From Actinomycetota bacterium (GTDB taxonomy: Bacteria; Actinomycetota; Acidimicrobiia; Acidimicrobiales; Ilumatobacteraceae): a stretch of DNA of 10,478 bases. The translations under genes were made by a program, and so were the position numbers. The DNA lies in assembly GCA_005800965.1 (NCBI GenBank), contig SYEA01000031.1, positions 1 to 10,478 of the forward strand, read 5' to 3'. The notes under the pieces were generated by a model. The model ran no database searches, was not told the DNA's origin, and was given only the letters and a program-made list of their open reading frames with translations. Below, in pieces: positions 1-7,036 of this stretch (position 1 is the first letter of the stretch; each line of letters opens with the position of its first letter).

Positions 1-452
1 AGTGCCAGCCACTCGTCGACAAAGGCTTCAACACCTATCGCTTCAATCCGCTGGGCAAGCAGTTCGTCGGCAGCGACTCGCTCGTCGCGTTCGGCAGGTG
101 TTGCAAGACCTGCAGTGCCACTGATGACCACTGCCCGTTGTACAGCGTTCGGCTGATTGACCAGCGCGTGGAGCACCACGCGGGCCCCCAGCGAGTAACC
201 GATGTAGGTGGCTTGGCCCCCGCATTCGGTGACGAGTCGAGCAGACTCGGCAATATCAGCAGTGACGTGCTGTGATTCGCCGTGACCCGGTAGGTCAATG
301 AGCATCGCGCGCGACGCCGGCACACCCGCCACAACGGCCTGAGCCACGGTTCGCCACGACGTGCGAGTTTGGGTGAAGCCATGCACGAACACCAACGGGT
401 GGGGCCCGTCACCGATCACCTCATGAGCGAGTTGGCAAAGTGGAGCCGTCAT
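1..452 (-). CDS. menH: MenH-type alpha/beta hydrolase (SHCHC synthase), 3' end beyond window
   Basis: The product is probably 2-succinyl-6-hydroxy-2,4-cyclohexadiene-1-carboxylate synthase, the cytosolic menaquinone enzyme that eliminates pyruvate from the MenD product. The first 150 residues are visible and the frame stays open to the window edge, so over 100 C-terminal residues, including the catalytic His, are missing. Seen directly: an oxyanion-side HGF at 24-26, DLPGHG at 53-58, the nucleophile elbow GYSLGAR at 85-91 with Ser87, a SGTAGL segment at 111-116 like the SxxPGL of MenH, and an ERDER...IEAIGVEAFVDEW stretch typical of MenH lid regions. The start is the ATG at 452, whose last two bases fall in the TGA stop of the upstream thiol oxidoreductase gene (ATGA overlap), so translation is probably coupled. 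The nearby menD and menF make MenH much more likely than a generic hydrolase; a different alpha/beta hydrolase remains possible. Confidence 0.85.
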   Translation of the reverse strand, partial: MTAPLCQLAHEVIGDGPHPLVFVHGFTQTRTSWRTVAQAVVAGVPASRAMLIDLPGHGESQHVTADIAESARLVTECGGQATYIGYSLGARVVLHALVNQPNAVQRAVVISGTAGLATPAERDERVAADELLAQRIEAIGVEAFVDEWLA

Positions 453-1132
453 TGATCGAGCATTTTGGTCAAGAGACGCACGAAGGTATTGGTGTCTTGG
501 GCGCCGGGCACGGCGAACGAGTCGTTGATAACGAACGTGGGCACCGCGGTGATGTCGCGGTCGGCGGCCCACAGTAGATCGGCTGCGACTGCGCGAGCGG
601 TGACACTGCTGGCACTTTCATGGAGATCGTCGCCGACGAGCTGTTCGGTGGTGGCGCTTGATGAAAAACCAACACGTGCCGCGCAGTCGATGAGCGTGGC
701 AACATCGGCGATGTTGCGACCTTCGGTGAAATAGGCCGCCATGATCGATTCATTAACTGCAGCCTGTAACAACGGGGCTTCGAGTTCAACCAACTTGAGC
801 AAGCGATGGGCACGCAGCGTGTTTGCGCGCACTGCGTCGTGCATATTAAAAGTAATGCCTTCGTCACGGGCGACGGCTGTCACGTTGGCCAGAATCTCGT
901 CGGCTCGAGCGACGCCACCAAACTTGCGGGCATACACATCGCGCACTGGCTCGGGTGTGGTGCCTTGCGGCGCCCCGGGGTCGAGCTGGTAGGCCCGATA
1001 CGTGGTGGTGACAGCGGGCGAGTCGGATGGGGCAGCAAGTTGGGCAGCGACTTGAGCAAGGGCATTGTCGAAGCGCCGTTTGCCGATGTAGCACCAAGGA
1101 CACACCAGGTCTGAAACCACTTCTACCCGCAT
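449..1132 (-). CDS. DsbA-family (FrnE-like) thiol-disulfide oxidoreductase
   Basis: A 227-residue thioredoxin-fold protein of the DSBA/FrnE family, predicted to be a cytosolic dithiol-disulfide oxidoreductase or isomerase. The active site CPWC lies at residues 11-14 right after the first beta strand (MRVEVVSDLVCPWCYIGKRRF, Cys11 and Cys14). The usual helical insertion follows, and the cis-proline motif AVPTF places Pro198 next to the active site. There is no signal peptide or membrane helix. The frame is open for 59 more codons upstream, but that stretch overlaps menD, is Arg/His-rich and low-quality, and would bury the family's N-terminal strand, so I chose the ATG at 1132. It is divergent from menD across 18 bases, and its stop overlaps the menH start (ATGA). 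Length agrees with FrnE relatives. The isomerase-type annotation (2-hydroxychromene-2-carboxylate isomerase) is less likely because that family has Ser in place of the active Cys pair. The substrate is unknown. Confidence 0.9.
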   Translation of the reverse strand: MRVEVVSDLVCPWCYIGKRRFDNALAQVAAQLAAPSDSPAVTTTYRAYQLDPGAPQGTTPEPVRDVYARKFGGVARADEILANVTAVARDEGITFNMHDAVRANTLRAHRLLKLVELEAPLLQAAVNESIMAAYFTEGRNIADVATLIDCAARVGFSSSATTEQLVGDDLHESASSVTARAVAADLLWAADRDITAVPTFVINDSFAVPGAQDTNTFVRLLTKMLDQ

Positions 1133-1150
1133 TGCTGCCACGATAGAGGC
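1133..1150. promoter_or_regulatory. Divergent frnE-like/menD gap with possible shared symmetric -10 element
   Basis: Only 18 bases separate the two divergent ATG codons. On the minus strand TATCGT (plus 1140-1145) fits the TANNNT -10 pattern and ends 7 nt before the ATG at 1132. On the plus strand CACGAT (1139-1144) has the key A at -11 and T at -7 if transcription starts at the A of the menD ATG at 1151. The same two base pairs, 1140 and 1144, therefore supply A-11/T-7 on both strands, and the implied start sites (1133 and 1151) are 18 bases apart. This would give leaderless or nearly leaderless mRNAs. An AGAGG at 1145-1149 ends one base before the menD ATG, too close to act as a normal ribosome site. 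No good -35 is evident. This is inference from a short pattern. Confidence 0.4.
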
Positions 1151-2845
1151 ATGCAATCGACGAATGTGACCGCTTCGTTCTGTGCCACGGTGGTCGATGA
1201 ATGGTGCCGGCTCGGAGTGCGCCATGCCGTGGTGGCCCCGGGTTCGCGCTCGACCCCGATGGTGGTGGCGCTCGCGAGTGCACCAGAGATCACTTTGCAT
1301 GTGTTTCACGATGAACGCAGTGCAGCGTTTGCCGCCCTCGGCATTTCGACAGTCACACGACTGGCCACGTTGCTGTTGTGCACTTCAGGAACCGCCGCTG
1401 CGAATTTTTATCCGGCGATCATCGAGGCATCACACAACGAAGTGCCGCTCTTGGTAATGACTGCGGATCGGCCTCCAGAACTGCAAGGTGTCGGTGCTGC
1501 ACAAACAATTGATCAGCGCAACTTATATGGCAACGTCGTGCGTCTGTTTCTTGATGCGGGAGTGCCCGACGATGACGACACCAACACTTGGCGGCGTACC
1601 GCGCGACGCGCACTGGGTGCGACGCAAGCCGAGCGAGCCGGGCCCGTGCATCTCAACTTGCCTTTCCGCGAGCCACTACTTGATGCGGCTACTCCGCTCG
1701 TGGTGTCGCGTGACGAAACCACCTCGCTGAACCGCCCGAAGGTATCGGCGCTTGGCACCAATGTGCTCAGCCAATTGGCGACGCGTCTCAACGGTCGTCG
1801 CGGTGTGATCGTGGCTGGGGCGCGGGGTGCCGAGCAGCGAGTAGTGGCTGCCTTGGCGGCGCATTTGCGCTGGCCAATTTTGGCCGACCCTCTCGGTGGG
1901 TCGCGCACCAACAGTCCATATGCGATTCGTCATGCTGATGCCTGGCTGCGAGACACCAGCGTGGCGCGCAACTTCACCCCAGAGGTGATACTCCGGCTGG
2001 GAACCCTGCCAGCGTCGAAGGTGGTTAATGGCTGGCTGCGCGAGTCTGGTGCCGACATCGTTGCAGTGAGTGCGTCGCCGTTTTTGATCGACCCTGATCG
2101 TCGCGTGGCTCTGCATGTCGTGGGCGACCCTGCAACAATTTGCGCCGACATCATGCGGGTGACAGCGCCAGTCGACTCCGGATGGGGCGAGCGGTGGCAG
2201 CGGGCCGAATCTGCTGCCCGCCAGATCGTTGCACAGACCCTTGATGACGAAGCGGTGCTCAGCGAACCAGGCGTAGCGCGCACGTTGGTGGCTGCGTTGC
2301 CAGCCAACGCAAACCTCGTCGTGTCATCTTCGATGCCCATTCGAGATGTCGAGTGGTACGCCGGGGCTTGTGAGCACTTGGTGATGCATTCCAACCGCGG
2401 GGTGAACGGCATCGACGGTGTTGTATCGACTGCCGTGGGCATTGCCGCTGCATCACGGGCACCGACGGGTTTGCTCATCGGTGACATCGCATTCATGCAC
2501 GACATCAACGGACTGCTGGGTATTGCCGAGCGATCAGTGGATCTGCGGGTGGTGGTAGTTGACAACCGTGGTGGAGGCATTTTTTCGTTCTTGCCGCAAC
2601 GCGCGACCCTTGGCAGAGACACCTTTGAACGCCTGTTTGGCACACCGCATCGAGCCGACTTGGTCGGCTTGGCTGCGGCTCACGGTGTGGCCACCCAGGT
2701 TGCTACAACGTCACGGCAACTGCACGACGCCGTGCAACTCGCGGGCCCCCGAGTGACTGTGGTCAAAACGAATCGCGAAGAAAATGTGGTGCAGCACGAT
2801 GTGGTGCACCAGGCGGTCATCGCCGCCGTTAACGCCACGTTGTAG
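1151..2845 (+). CDS. menD: MenD, SEPHCHC synthase (ThDP-dependent)
   Basis: 2-succinyl-5-enolpyruvyl-6-hydroxy-3-cyclohexene-1-carboxylate synthase joins the succinic semialdehyde-ThDP unit from 2-oxoglutarate to isochorismate. All 564 residues are present, the usual length. Visible marks: PGSRSTP at 30-36; the ThDP-activating Glu55 in HDERSAAFAALG; TSGTAAANFYPAIIEA at 78-93; DRPPEL and GAAQTIDQ at 106-122; SSSMPIRDVEW at 392-402; NRGVNGIDGVVSTA at 415-428; and the ThDP-Mg motif from GDIAFMHD (444-451) to DNRGGGIFSFLPQ (471-483). The ATG at 1151 gives the normal N-terminal helix 13 residues before the core; a GTG five codons later would also work but has no better ribosome site. The substrate is supplied by MenF (convergent neighbour), and the product goes to MenH (divergent neighbour). 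No defect is visible. Confidence 0.98.
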   Translation: MQSTNVTASFCATVVDEWCRLGVRHAVVAPGSRSTPMVVALASAPEITLHVFHDERSAAFAALGISTVTRLATLLLCTSGTAAANFYPAIIEASHNEVPLLVMTADRPPELQGVGAAQTIDQRNLYGNVVRLFLDAGVPDDDDTNTWRRTARRALGATQAERAGPVHLNLPFREPLLDAATPLVVSRDETTSLNRPKVSALGTNVLSQLATRLNGRRGVIVAGARGAEQRVVAALAAHLRWPILADPLGGSRTNSPYAIRHADAWLRDTSVARNFTPEVILRLGTLPASKVVNGWLRESGADIVAVSASPFLIDPDRRVALHVVGDPATICADIMRVTAPVDSGWGERWQRAESAARQIVAQTLDDEAVLSEPGVARTLVAALPANANLVVSSSMPIRDVEWYAGACEHLVMHSNRGVNGIDGVVSTAVGIAAASRAPTGLLIGDIAFMHDINGLLGIAERSVDLRVVVVDNRGGGIFSFLPQRATLGRDTFERLFGTPHRADLVGLAAAHGVATQVATTSRQLHDAVQLAGPRVTVVKTNREENVVQHDVVHQAVIAAVNATL

Positions 2846-2857
2846 GCCGGGGCCTAC
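2842..2857. terminator. Palindrome holding both stop codons of menD and menF; possible bidirectional terminator
   Basis: GTAGGCCGGGGCCTAC is a perfect inverted repeat (7-base arms, centre GG; realistically a 6-bp stem with a CGGG loop), extendable by three G-U pairs outward. The menD stop TAG (2843-2845) lies in the left arm and the menF stop TAG (2856-2854 on the minus strand) in the right arm. No T-run follows on either side, so it is not a classical intrinsic terminator; a U-less hairpin that slows polymerase between colliding transcripts is possible. Confidence 0.4.
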
Positions 2858-4062
2858 GGTCGCACCAGCGCCGACAACATGGCCTGAAACTTGGCTTGAG
2901 TTTCGGCGAGTTCGGCCAGGGGTTCACTATCGGCAACGATGCCCCCGCCAGCAAATAGTCGGGCCGTGCGGCGGTCGCTACTCAGCTCGGCACATCGAAT
3001 CGCCACTGCCCAAGTGCCGTTGCCGTCGCGATCACACCACCCGACGGCACCGCCATAACGACCTCGCTGCATGCCTTCGTGTTGGGCGATGAGCCGCAGT
3101 GCTGCATCGCGTGGAAACCCACCCAAGGCCGGTGTAGGCGACAATGCCTCGACTAGCTGCAGCACATGAGGGATCGGTTGCGAGAGTCGGCCCTCGATCA
3201 ACGTGCCAAGATGCTGCACGTTCGCGACTGCAATGACGTCGGGCTCAGGTTGCCAGTCAAGATAGGAACACCACGGCAACAACGTGTCGTGCACCATGTC
3301 GATGACCACGCGATGCTCAATCTGGTTTTTGGCACTTGCCCGCAGTTGTTGTGCCAGTTGATCGTCGGTGGTCGGGTTACCCGTACGCGGCGCAGTGCCG
3401 GCCAGGGGGTGACTCGTCACCACATCACCTTGGCGTGCAACCAAGAGTTCGGGTGAAGCTCCGATCAGACCGTCGATGCTGTAGCGATAGCTCGAGCCAA
3501 ATGACGCCTTCAGTCGGTGCAAGAGTGCGTTCACCGCGATGGGTTGAGACGACTCGACCAGAATGTCGCGAGCAATGACAGCCTTGGTAATTTCGCCATT
3601 GCGCACTGCGTCGCGAACTGCGGCCACTGCCGCCAGATACTGCGCAACGTCGACACCCGGTCGAATAGCGAACGAGGCGGCCTCGGTCGTTGGCGCGTGA
3701 CGGGGTGCGAGTGCTGCGGCTACTTGTGACTCGTTGCCCTCCACATACGTCACCCACGGCGGCATCGACGAGTGCTTACCCACACAAACTGCTGGAATGA
3801 TGGCTGCGCCGCCAATGCCAGCGAAGGGATACCAGCCAAAGGCGATACCGCGGGAGCCAGGCGCGTCGACACGATCATCAACCGTTGATTGCGCGAAGAA
3901 ATCTGCGCACTCACTCAGCGGTACCTGGGCAACGCTCGCGACCCCGGCAAAACCTGTGCCATCGCGGACGAACAACATGCCATCGTCGCCCGCCACGTCG
4001 TTGAGGTCGGGCACTTCATCGACAAAGTCACTAAGCGGACGCGTCGTAAACCGATACATCAT
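2854..4062 (-). CDS. menF: Isochorismate synthase MenF
   Basis: A chorismate-binding enzyme of 402 residues that converts chorismate to isochorismate, the first committed step of the menaquinone branch. Visible: Lys160 in GEITKAVIAR, the position of the water-activating Lys of isochorismate synthases; GASPELL at 201-207, with Glu205 at the general-acid position; SHPLAGTAPRTG at 217-228; KNQIEHRVVIDMV at 245-257 in the Mg-binding region; LSPTPALGGFPRDAAL at 307-322; YGGAVGW at 336-342; and AGGGIVADSEPLAELAETQAKF at the C-terminus. There is no glutamine-amidotransferase partner nearby, and the menD/menG context separates it from anthranilate, ADC or salicylate synthases. The start is the first of two adjacent ATGs (4062 or 4059); the first shares its A with the menG stop (TGATG), so reinitiation after menG is likely. 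It converges on menD with 8 bases between stops. Confidence 0.95.
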   Translation of the reverse strand: MMYRFTTRPLSDFVDEVPDLNDVAGDDGMLFVRDGTGFAGVASVAQVPLSECADFFAQSTVDDRVDAPGSRGIAFGWYPFAGIGGAAIIPAVCVGKHSSMPPWVTYVEGNESQVAAALAPRHAPTTEAASFAIRPGVDVAQYLAAVAAVRDAVRNGEITKAVIARDILVESSQPIAVNALLHRLKASFGSSYRYSIDGLIGASPELLVARQGDVVTSHPLAGTAPRTGNPTTDDQLAQQLRASAKNQIEHRVVIDMVHDTLLPWCSYLDWQPEPDVIAVANVQHLGTLIEGRLSQPIPHVLQLVEALSPTPALGGFPRDAALRLIAQHEGMQRGRYGGAVGWCDRDGNGTWAVAIRCAELSSDRRTARLFAGGGIVADSEPLAELAETQAKFQAMLSALVRP

Positions 4063-4784
4063 CAGACCCGCGTAGCAGTGAGCAGTTGTACCAGACCGCC
4101 GGACAGTTGGCGGTGCTTGACCTCAACAAAGCCTGCGCTTGACAACATTGCGCAAAGTTCGGTCGGAGCCGGAAGATACGAAACACTGCGGGGCAAATAT
4201 CGATACGCAGCGCGATCGGATAACAGCGCACCGATTCGCGGCACTACTTTGCCGAAGTACAGGGAGTTCCCATAGCGAACCAGGGGGTTGGCTGGAACCG
4301 AAACATCCAGCAACGCCACTCGGCCGCTCGGGCGCACCACGCGGGCCAACTCGGCGAACAATGCCCCGAGGTCTACGAAGTTTCGCAGCGCGAAACCGCA
4401 CGTAATGCCATCTACGCCACCTGTGCGAATTGCCAGGCGTTGGGCGTCGCTTTGCACGCGCGGGGCGTGGCTGGTGTCGGCAGCCAACATGCCAAATGAA
4501 AAATCGCATGACAATGGCTGCAGACGCTGGCGGCTGAGTTCGCGGCACAAATCTCCGGTGCCGCTGGCTACGTCCAAGACAAGAGCACCATCACCGAGGG
4601 CTAGCGCTGCCACCGTGCTGCGCCGCCAACGCACGTCAAGGCGAAAGGTCATGATGCGATTCACTAGGTCGTATCGGGGGGCGATCGTGTCAAACATCTG
4701 GCGTACTGCGACAGCCTTGGCCTCGCCAACGGGAAGGGCCGCGGTATCCCAACTTTTGCGGTCGGGTTTGTCCACCGTGCCCAC
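4062..4784 (-). CDS. menG: Demethylmenaquinone methyltransferase MenG (UbiE family)
   Basis: A SAM-dependent C-methyltransferase of 240 residues that methylates demethylmenaquinone in the last step of the pathway. Hallmarks are in the expected order: VRQMFDTIAPRYDLVNRI at 27-44 (UbiE N-terminal signature), the SAM-binding DVASGTGDL at 71-79, acidic CDFSFGML at 93-100, GFALRNF at 130-136, and YRYLPRSVSYLPAPTEL at 194-210. The start is GTG at 4784; an in-frame GTG three codons later is an alternative. No Shine-Dalgarno sequence is visible, but a TAGTCT hexamer ends exactly 6 nt before the GTG, which would suit a leaderless message. menF follows directly with a TGATG join, so both genes are probably co-transcribed leftward. 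No ubiquinone gene is nearby, so the menaquinone role is favoured. Confidence 0.97.
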   Translation of the reverse strand: MGTVDKPDRKSWDTAALPVGEAKAVAVRQMFDTIAPRYDLVNRIMTFRLDVRWRRSTVAALALGDGALVLDVASGTGDLCRELSRQRLQPLSCDFSFGMLAADTSHAPRVQSDAQRLAIRTGGVDGITCGFALRNFVDLGALFAELARVVRPSGRVALLDVSVPANPLVRYGNSLYFGKVVPRIGALLSDRAAYRYLPRSVSYLPAPTELCAMLSSAGFVEVKHRQLSGGLVQLLTATRV

Positions 4785-4790
4785 GAGGCA

Positions 4791-4796
4791 AGACTA
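4791..4796 (-). promoter_or_regulatory. Candidate -10 element for leaderless menG-menF transcript
   Basis: Read on the minus strand this is TAGTCT, a match to TANNNT. Exactly six bases (4785-4790) separate it from the GTG start codon of menG, so a normally placed transcription start would be the G of the GTG. No convincing -35 box lies 16-18 bases upstream. TANNNT is a loose pattern, so chance is a real alternative. Confidence 0.35.
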
Positions 4797-4822
4797 CGGT
4801 GAGCTGGCTTCGTGATTGTCGG

Positions 4823-4840
4823 CAGTGGTAAGGCACACTG
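4823..4840. repeat. Inverted repeat CAGTG-N8-CACTG upstream of the acyl-CoA dehydrogenase gene
   Basis: Perfect 5-base arms, CAGTG at 4823-4827 and CACTG at 4836-4840, flank eight bases and end 5 bases before the ATG at 4846. The size and placement would suit a dimeric repressor operator of the TetR or GntR type, common for acyl-CoA dehydrogenase genes, but no regulator gene is in the window and short repeats like this arise by chance. Confidence 0.2.
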
Positions 4841-4845
4841 GTCAC

Positions 4846-6066
4846 ATGATTGATTTCTCTTTTCCACCCGAAGTCGAAGATGTTCGCCTGCGGGTGCGCA
4901 CCTTCATGGACGATGTCGTACGCCCACGTTGGGACGCCACCGATCAAAGCGAGCGCAAACAGGTGGTGAAAGCAATTGTCGAATTGCGTGCCAAGGCGCG
5001 TGATGAAGCAAAATTGTGGCTCCCGCACATGCCTGCGGAATGGGGTGGCATGGGTCTAGGCCCGACCGCGATGGCCGCAGTGTCTGCCGAAGCAGCCAAA
5101 GTAAGCATCGGGCCATTCGTGCTCAATGCCCAGGCCCCCGATGAGGGCAACCAACACACATTGATGCATTGGGCGACACCCGAGCAGAAGGAAAAGTATT
5201 TGAAGCCACTCTGCGCAGGTACGGCTCGTTCATGCTTTGCAATGACCGAGCCTGAAGTGGCCGGTAGCGACCCGACTCTGATTCGCACGCACGCGTATCA
5301 AGACGGCGATGAATGGGTGATCAACGGCCACAAGTGGTTCATCTCTGGGGCGCGAGGCGCACAGTTTGCTTTGCTCGTGGCGCGCACCGAGGATGACCCG
5401 GACCTGCCACAAGCCGCCAACTCGTGCTTCATTGTTGATATCCCCAGTGAAGGCTTCAATATTGTTCGCGATATCGAAACCATGTCGGGTGGGCACAACC
5501 ACTGCGAGATCGAAATCAAGGACCTGCGGGTCCATCAGAGTCAGATGCTGGGTGGGCGTGGGCAAGGGCACCTGCTCGGGCAATATCGACTCGGGCCAGC
5601 GCGCTTGGCCCATTGCATGCGCTGGATTGGCCAAGCCGAAACCGCTCTCGACATGATGGTGGATCGTTCGTTGAATCGTTTTTCGCACGGATCGCTGTTG
5701 GCAGAAAAACAAGGCATCCAATGGTTGATCGCAGATTCAGCGATGGAGCTGTATCAGTGCAAACTCATGGTGCTGCACGCGGCGTACAAGATCGAAAAAG
5801 GTTTGCCATTCACTTCTGAGGTGTCGATGGCCAAGCATTTCGTGGCCAATAGTTTGTGGCAAATAGTCGACCGCGCCATTCAGGTGCACGGTGCACTTGG
5901 ATACTCCAATGACACGCCACTGGCCCACATGCTGCAACAAGCGCGCTGGAGCCGGTTCGCCGACGGCGCCGATGAGGTGCACCAAATGCGAATCGCCCAG
6001 CGCACGATCGCGGCCTACAAAGACCACGGAACCACCAAATCTGCCACAGGGGACTTGCCGCTATGA
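4846..6066 (+). CDS. Acyl-CoA dehydrogenase, ACAD10/11-like
   Basis: An FAD-dependent acyl-CoA dehydrogenase of 406 residues that would introduce an alpha,beta double bond into an unknown acyl-CoA. Domains in order: N-terminal helical domain (about 1-125), with MPAEWGGMGLGP at 62-73; middle beta domain, with the FAD contact CFAMTEPEVAGSD at 130-142 and HKWFISGA at 162-169; C-terminal helical domain, with LGPARLAHCMRWIGQAE at 249-265, AIQVHGALGYSNDTPLA at 345-361 and FADGADEVH at 371-379. Asp373 of ADG sits where MCAD-type enzymes carry the catalytic Glu; an ADGPDEVH-like string is usual in the ACAD10/11 subgroup, so the enzyme is probably active. A TTG ten codons earlier (4816) is possible, but ATG 4846 gives the family-typical MIDFSFPPEV. 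TAAGG at 4829-4833 is a weak, distant ribosome site. The stop overlaps the next start (ATGA), so the LLM oxidoreductase is co-translated. Confidence 0.93.
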   Translation: MIDFSFPPEVEDVRLRVRTFMDDVVRPRWDATDQSERKQVVKAIVELRAKARDEAKLWLPHMPAEWGGMGLGPTAMAAVSAEAAKVSIGPFVLNAQAPDEGNQHTLMHWATPEQKEKYLKPLCAGTARSCFAMTEPEVAGSDPTLIRTHAYQDGDEWVINGHKWFISGARGAQFALLVARTEDDPDLPQAANSCFIVDIPSEGFNIVRDIETMSGGHNHCEIEIKDLRVHQSQMLGGRGQGHLLGQYRLGPARLAHCMRWIGQAETALDMMVDRSLNRFSHGSLLAEKQGIQWLIADSAMELYQCKLMVLHAAYKIEKGLPFTSEVSMAKHFVANSLWQIVDRAIQVHGALGYSNDTPLAHMLQQARWSRFADGADEVHQMRIAQRTIAAYKDHGTTKSATGDLPL

Positions 6067-7031
6067 CCGCTGCCAACAAGGTGATCTTTGGCGTGTTCAT
6101 GCCGCAAGGCTGGAAGATGGAACTGCAGAGCATTCCCGACGACCAAGCCAAGTGGGCCAAGGCGGTGGAGATCGCGGTGCGCGCCGAACAATTGGGCTAC
6201 GACTCCATTTGGGTGTACGACCATTTTCATAATGTCCCCAAGCCGGCCCACGAAGCCGTGTTCGAGTGTTGGACCACGATTGCAGCCATCAGCCAACGAA
6301 CTTCCCGAATTCGTCTTGGTCAAATGGTGGGCTGCAACTTGTATCGCGAGCCGGCGCTGTTGGCCAAGATCACCTCAACGATCGACGTGATTAGCGGCGG
6401 GCGGCTCGACTGGGGGATTGGCGCCGGTTGGTATGAAAACGAATGTCGGGGCTACGGCTACGAGTTTCCGGTGCCCAAAGATCGCATCGGCATGTTGCGC
6501 GAAAGTGTGGAGATCGTCAAATCCATGTGGTCGGAGAAAGAAACCACCTACAACGGCAAGTACTACAAACTTGACCGCGGCAATTGCGACCCCAAGCCCG
6601 TACAAAAGCCGCATCCACCGATTTGGATAGGCGGTGGCGGAGAGCAACTCACCTTGCGGGTGGTGGCGCGGCACGCCGACTACGCCAACTTCGGGGGCAC
6701 CGTCGAAGACTTCAAACGTAAAAAGAACATCCTTGCAGAGCACTGCGTGGCAGTGGGTCGCGACTTTGATGAAATCAAACTCACGTGGTCGCCCGAGGTC
6801 TTCATGCGCGAAACCCAAAAAGAACTTGATGCAGCCGGGTCACAAAGTCTGTGGGGCCACCCGCTCGAGCAGTGGAAGGCCACGTCGCTCGTCGGAACCC
6901 CCGAACAAGTGAGTGAAAAAGTTGCTGAGTATGTGGGGCTTGGTTGCGTGGGCTTCGTGCCGTGGTGCGCCGATTATCCCGATACCACCACGTTGGACTT
7001 GTTCGCCGCTGTGGCGAAACAGTTTCGCTAA
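6063..7031 (+). CDS. LLM-class (luciferase-like) F420-dependent oxidoreductase
   Basis: A TIM-barrel flavin/F420 oxidoreductase of the bacterial luciferase-like superfamily, 322 residues, expected to be cytosolic. Visible family marks: GVFMPQG at 10-16 (first strand), AEQLGYDSIWVYDHF at 41-55, TSRIRLGQMV at 80-89 then YREPALLAK, the signature SGGRLDWGIGAGW at 111-123, ESVEIVKSMW at 147-156, and KPHPPIWIGGGG at 182-193, which binds the cofactor phosphate. The dimer and cofactor pattern resembles actinobacterial F420-dependent enzymes more than FMN monooxygenases, but cofactor choice cannot be proved here. The ATG overlaps the acyl-CoA dehydrogenase stop by 4 bases, and AGGGG at 6048-6052 is a reasonable ribosome site 10 bases upstream. 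The co-translation suggests a shared substrate pathway, perhaps reduction or oxidation of an alicyclic, terpenoid or steroid-type acyl-CoA; that is inference. Confidence 0.93.
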   Translation: MTAANKVIFGVFMPQGWKMELQSIPDDQAKWAKAVEIAVRAEQLGYDSIWVYDHFHNVPKPAHEAVFECWTTIAAISQRTSRIRLGQMVGCNLYREPALLAKITSTIDVISGGRLDWGIGAGWYENECRGYGYEFPVPKDRIGMLRESVEIVKSMWSEKETTYNGKYYKLDRGNCDPKPVQKPHPPIWIGGGGEQLTLRVVARHADYANFGGTVEDFKRKKNILAEHCVAVGRDFDEIKLTWSPEVFMRETQKELDAAGSQSLWGHPLEQWKATSLVGTPEQVSEKVAEYVGLGCVGFVPWCADYPDTTTLDLFAAVAKQFR

Positions 7032-7036
7032 GCGAA
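7024..7036. terminator. Palindrome over the overlapping stops of the LLM and MaoC genes
   Basis: TTCGC-TAA-GCGAA is a perfect inverted repeat with 5-base arms and a 3-base centre, extendable by one T-G pair. The centre TAA (7029-7031) is the LLM stop, and the MaoC stop TAG reads 7030-7028 on the other strand. No T-run is attached, so its role as a terminator is uncertain; it parallels the palindrome at the menD/menF junction. Confidence 0.3.

Noticed and set aside
35..412. A 125-residue leftward frame in the menH region
   Set aside because: It is out of frame with the menH reading that carries HGF, GYSLG and the ATGA join; its composition is that of a shadow frame.
1133..1309. An N-terminal extension of the FrnE-like protein by 59 residues
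   Set aside because: It overlaps menD in the opposite direction, is Arg/His-rich without a signal or domain, and displaces the family's normal start just before the first strand and CPWC.
1930..2643. A 237-residue open frame antisense to menD
   Set aside because: It lies wholly within conserved menD, including ThDP motifs; its Ser/Thr/Arg-rich composition is the usual antisense shadow of a high-GC gene.
4816..4845. TTG start adding ten residues to the acyl-CoA dehydrogenase
   Set aside because: The added residues do not look like the family, and the ATG at 4846 gives the typical N-terminus.
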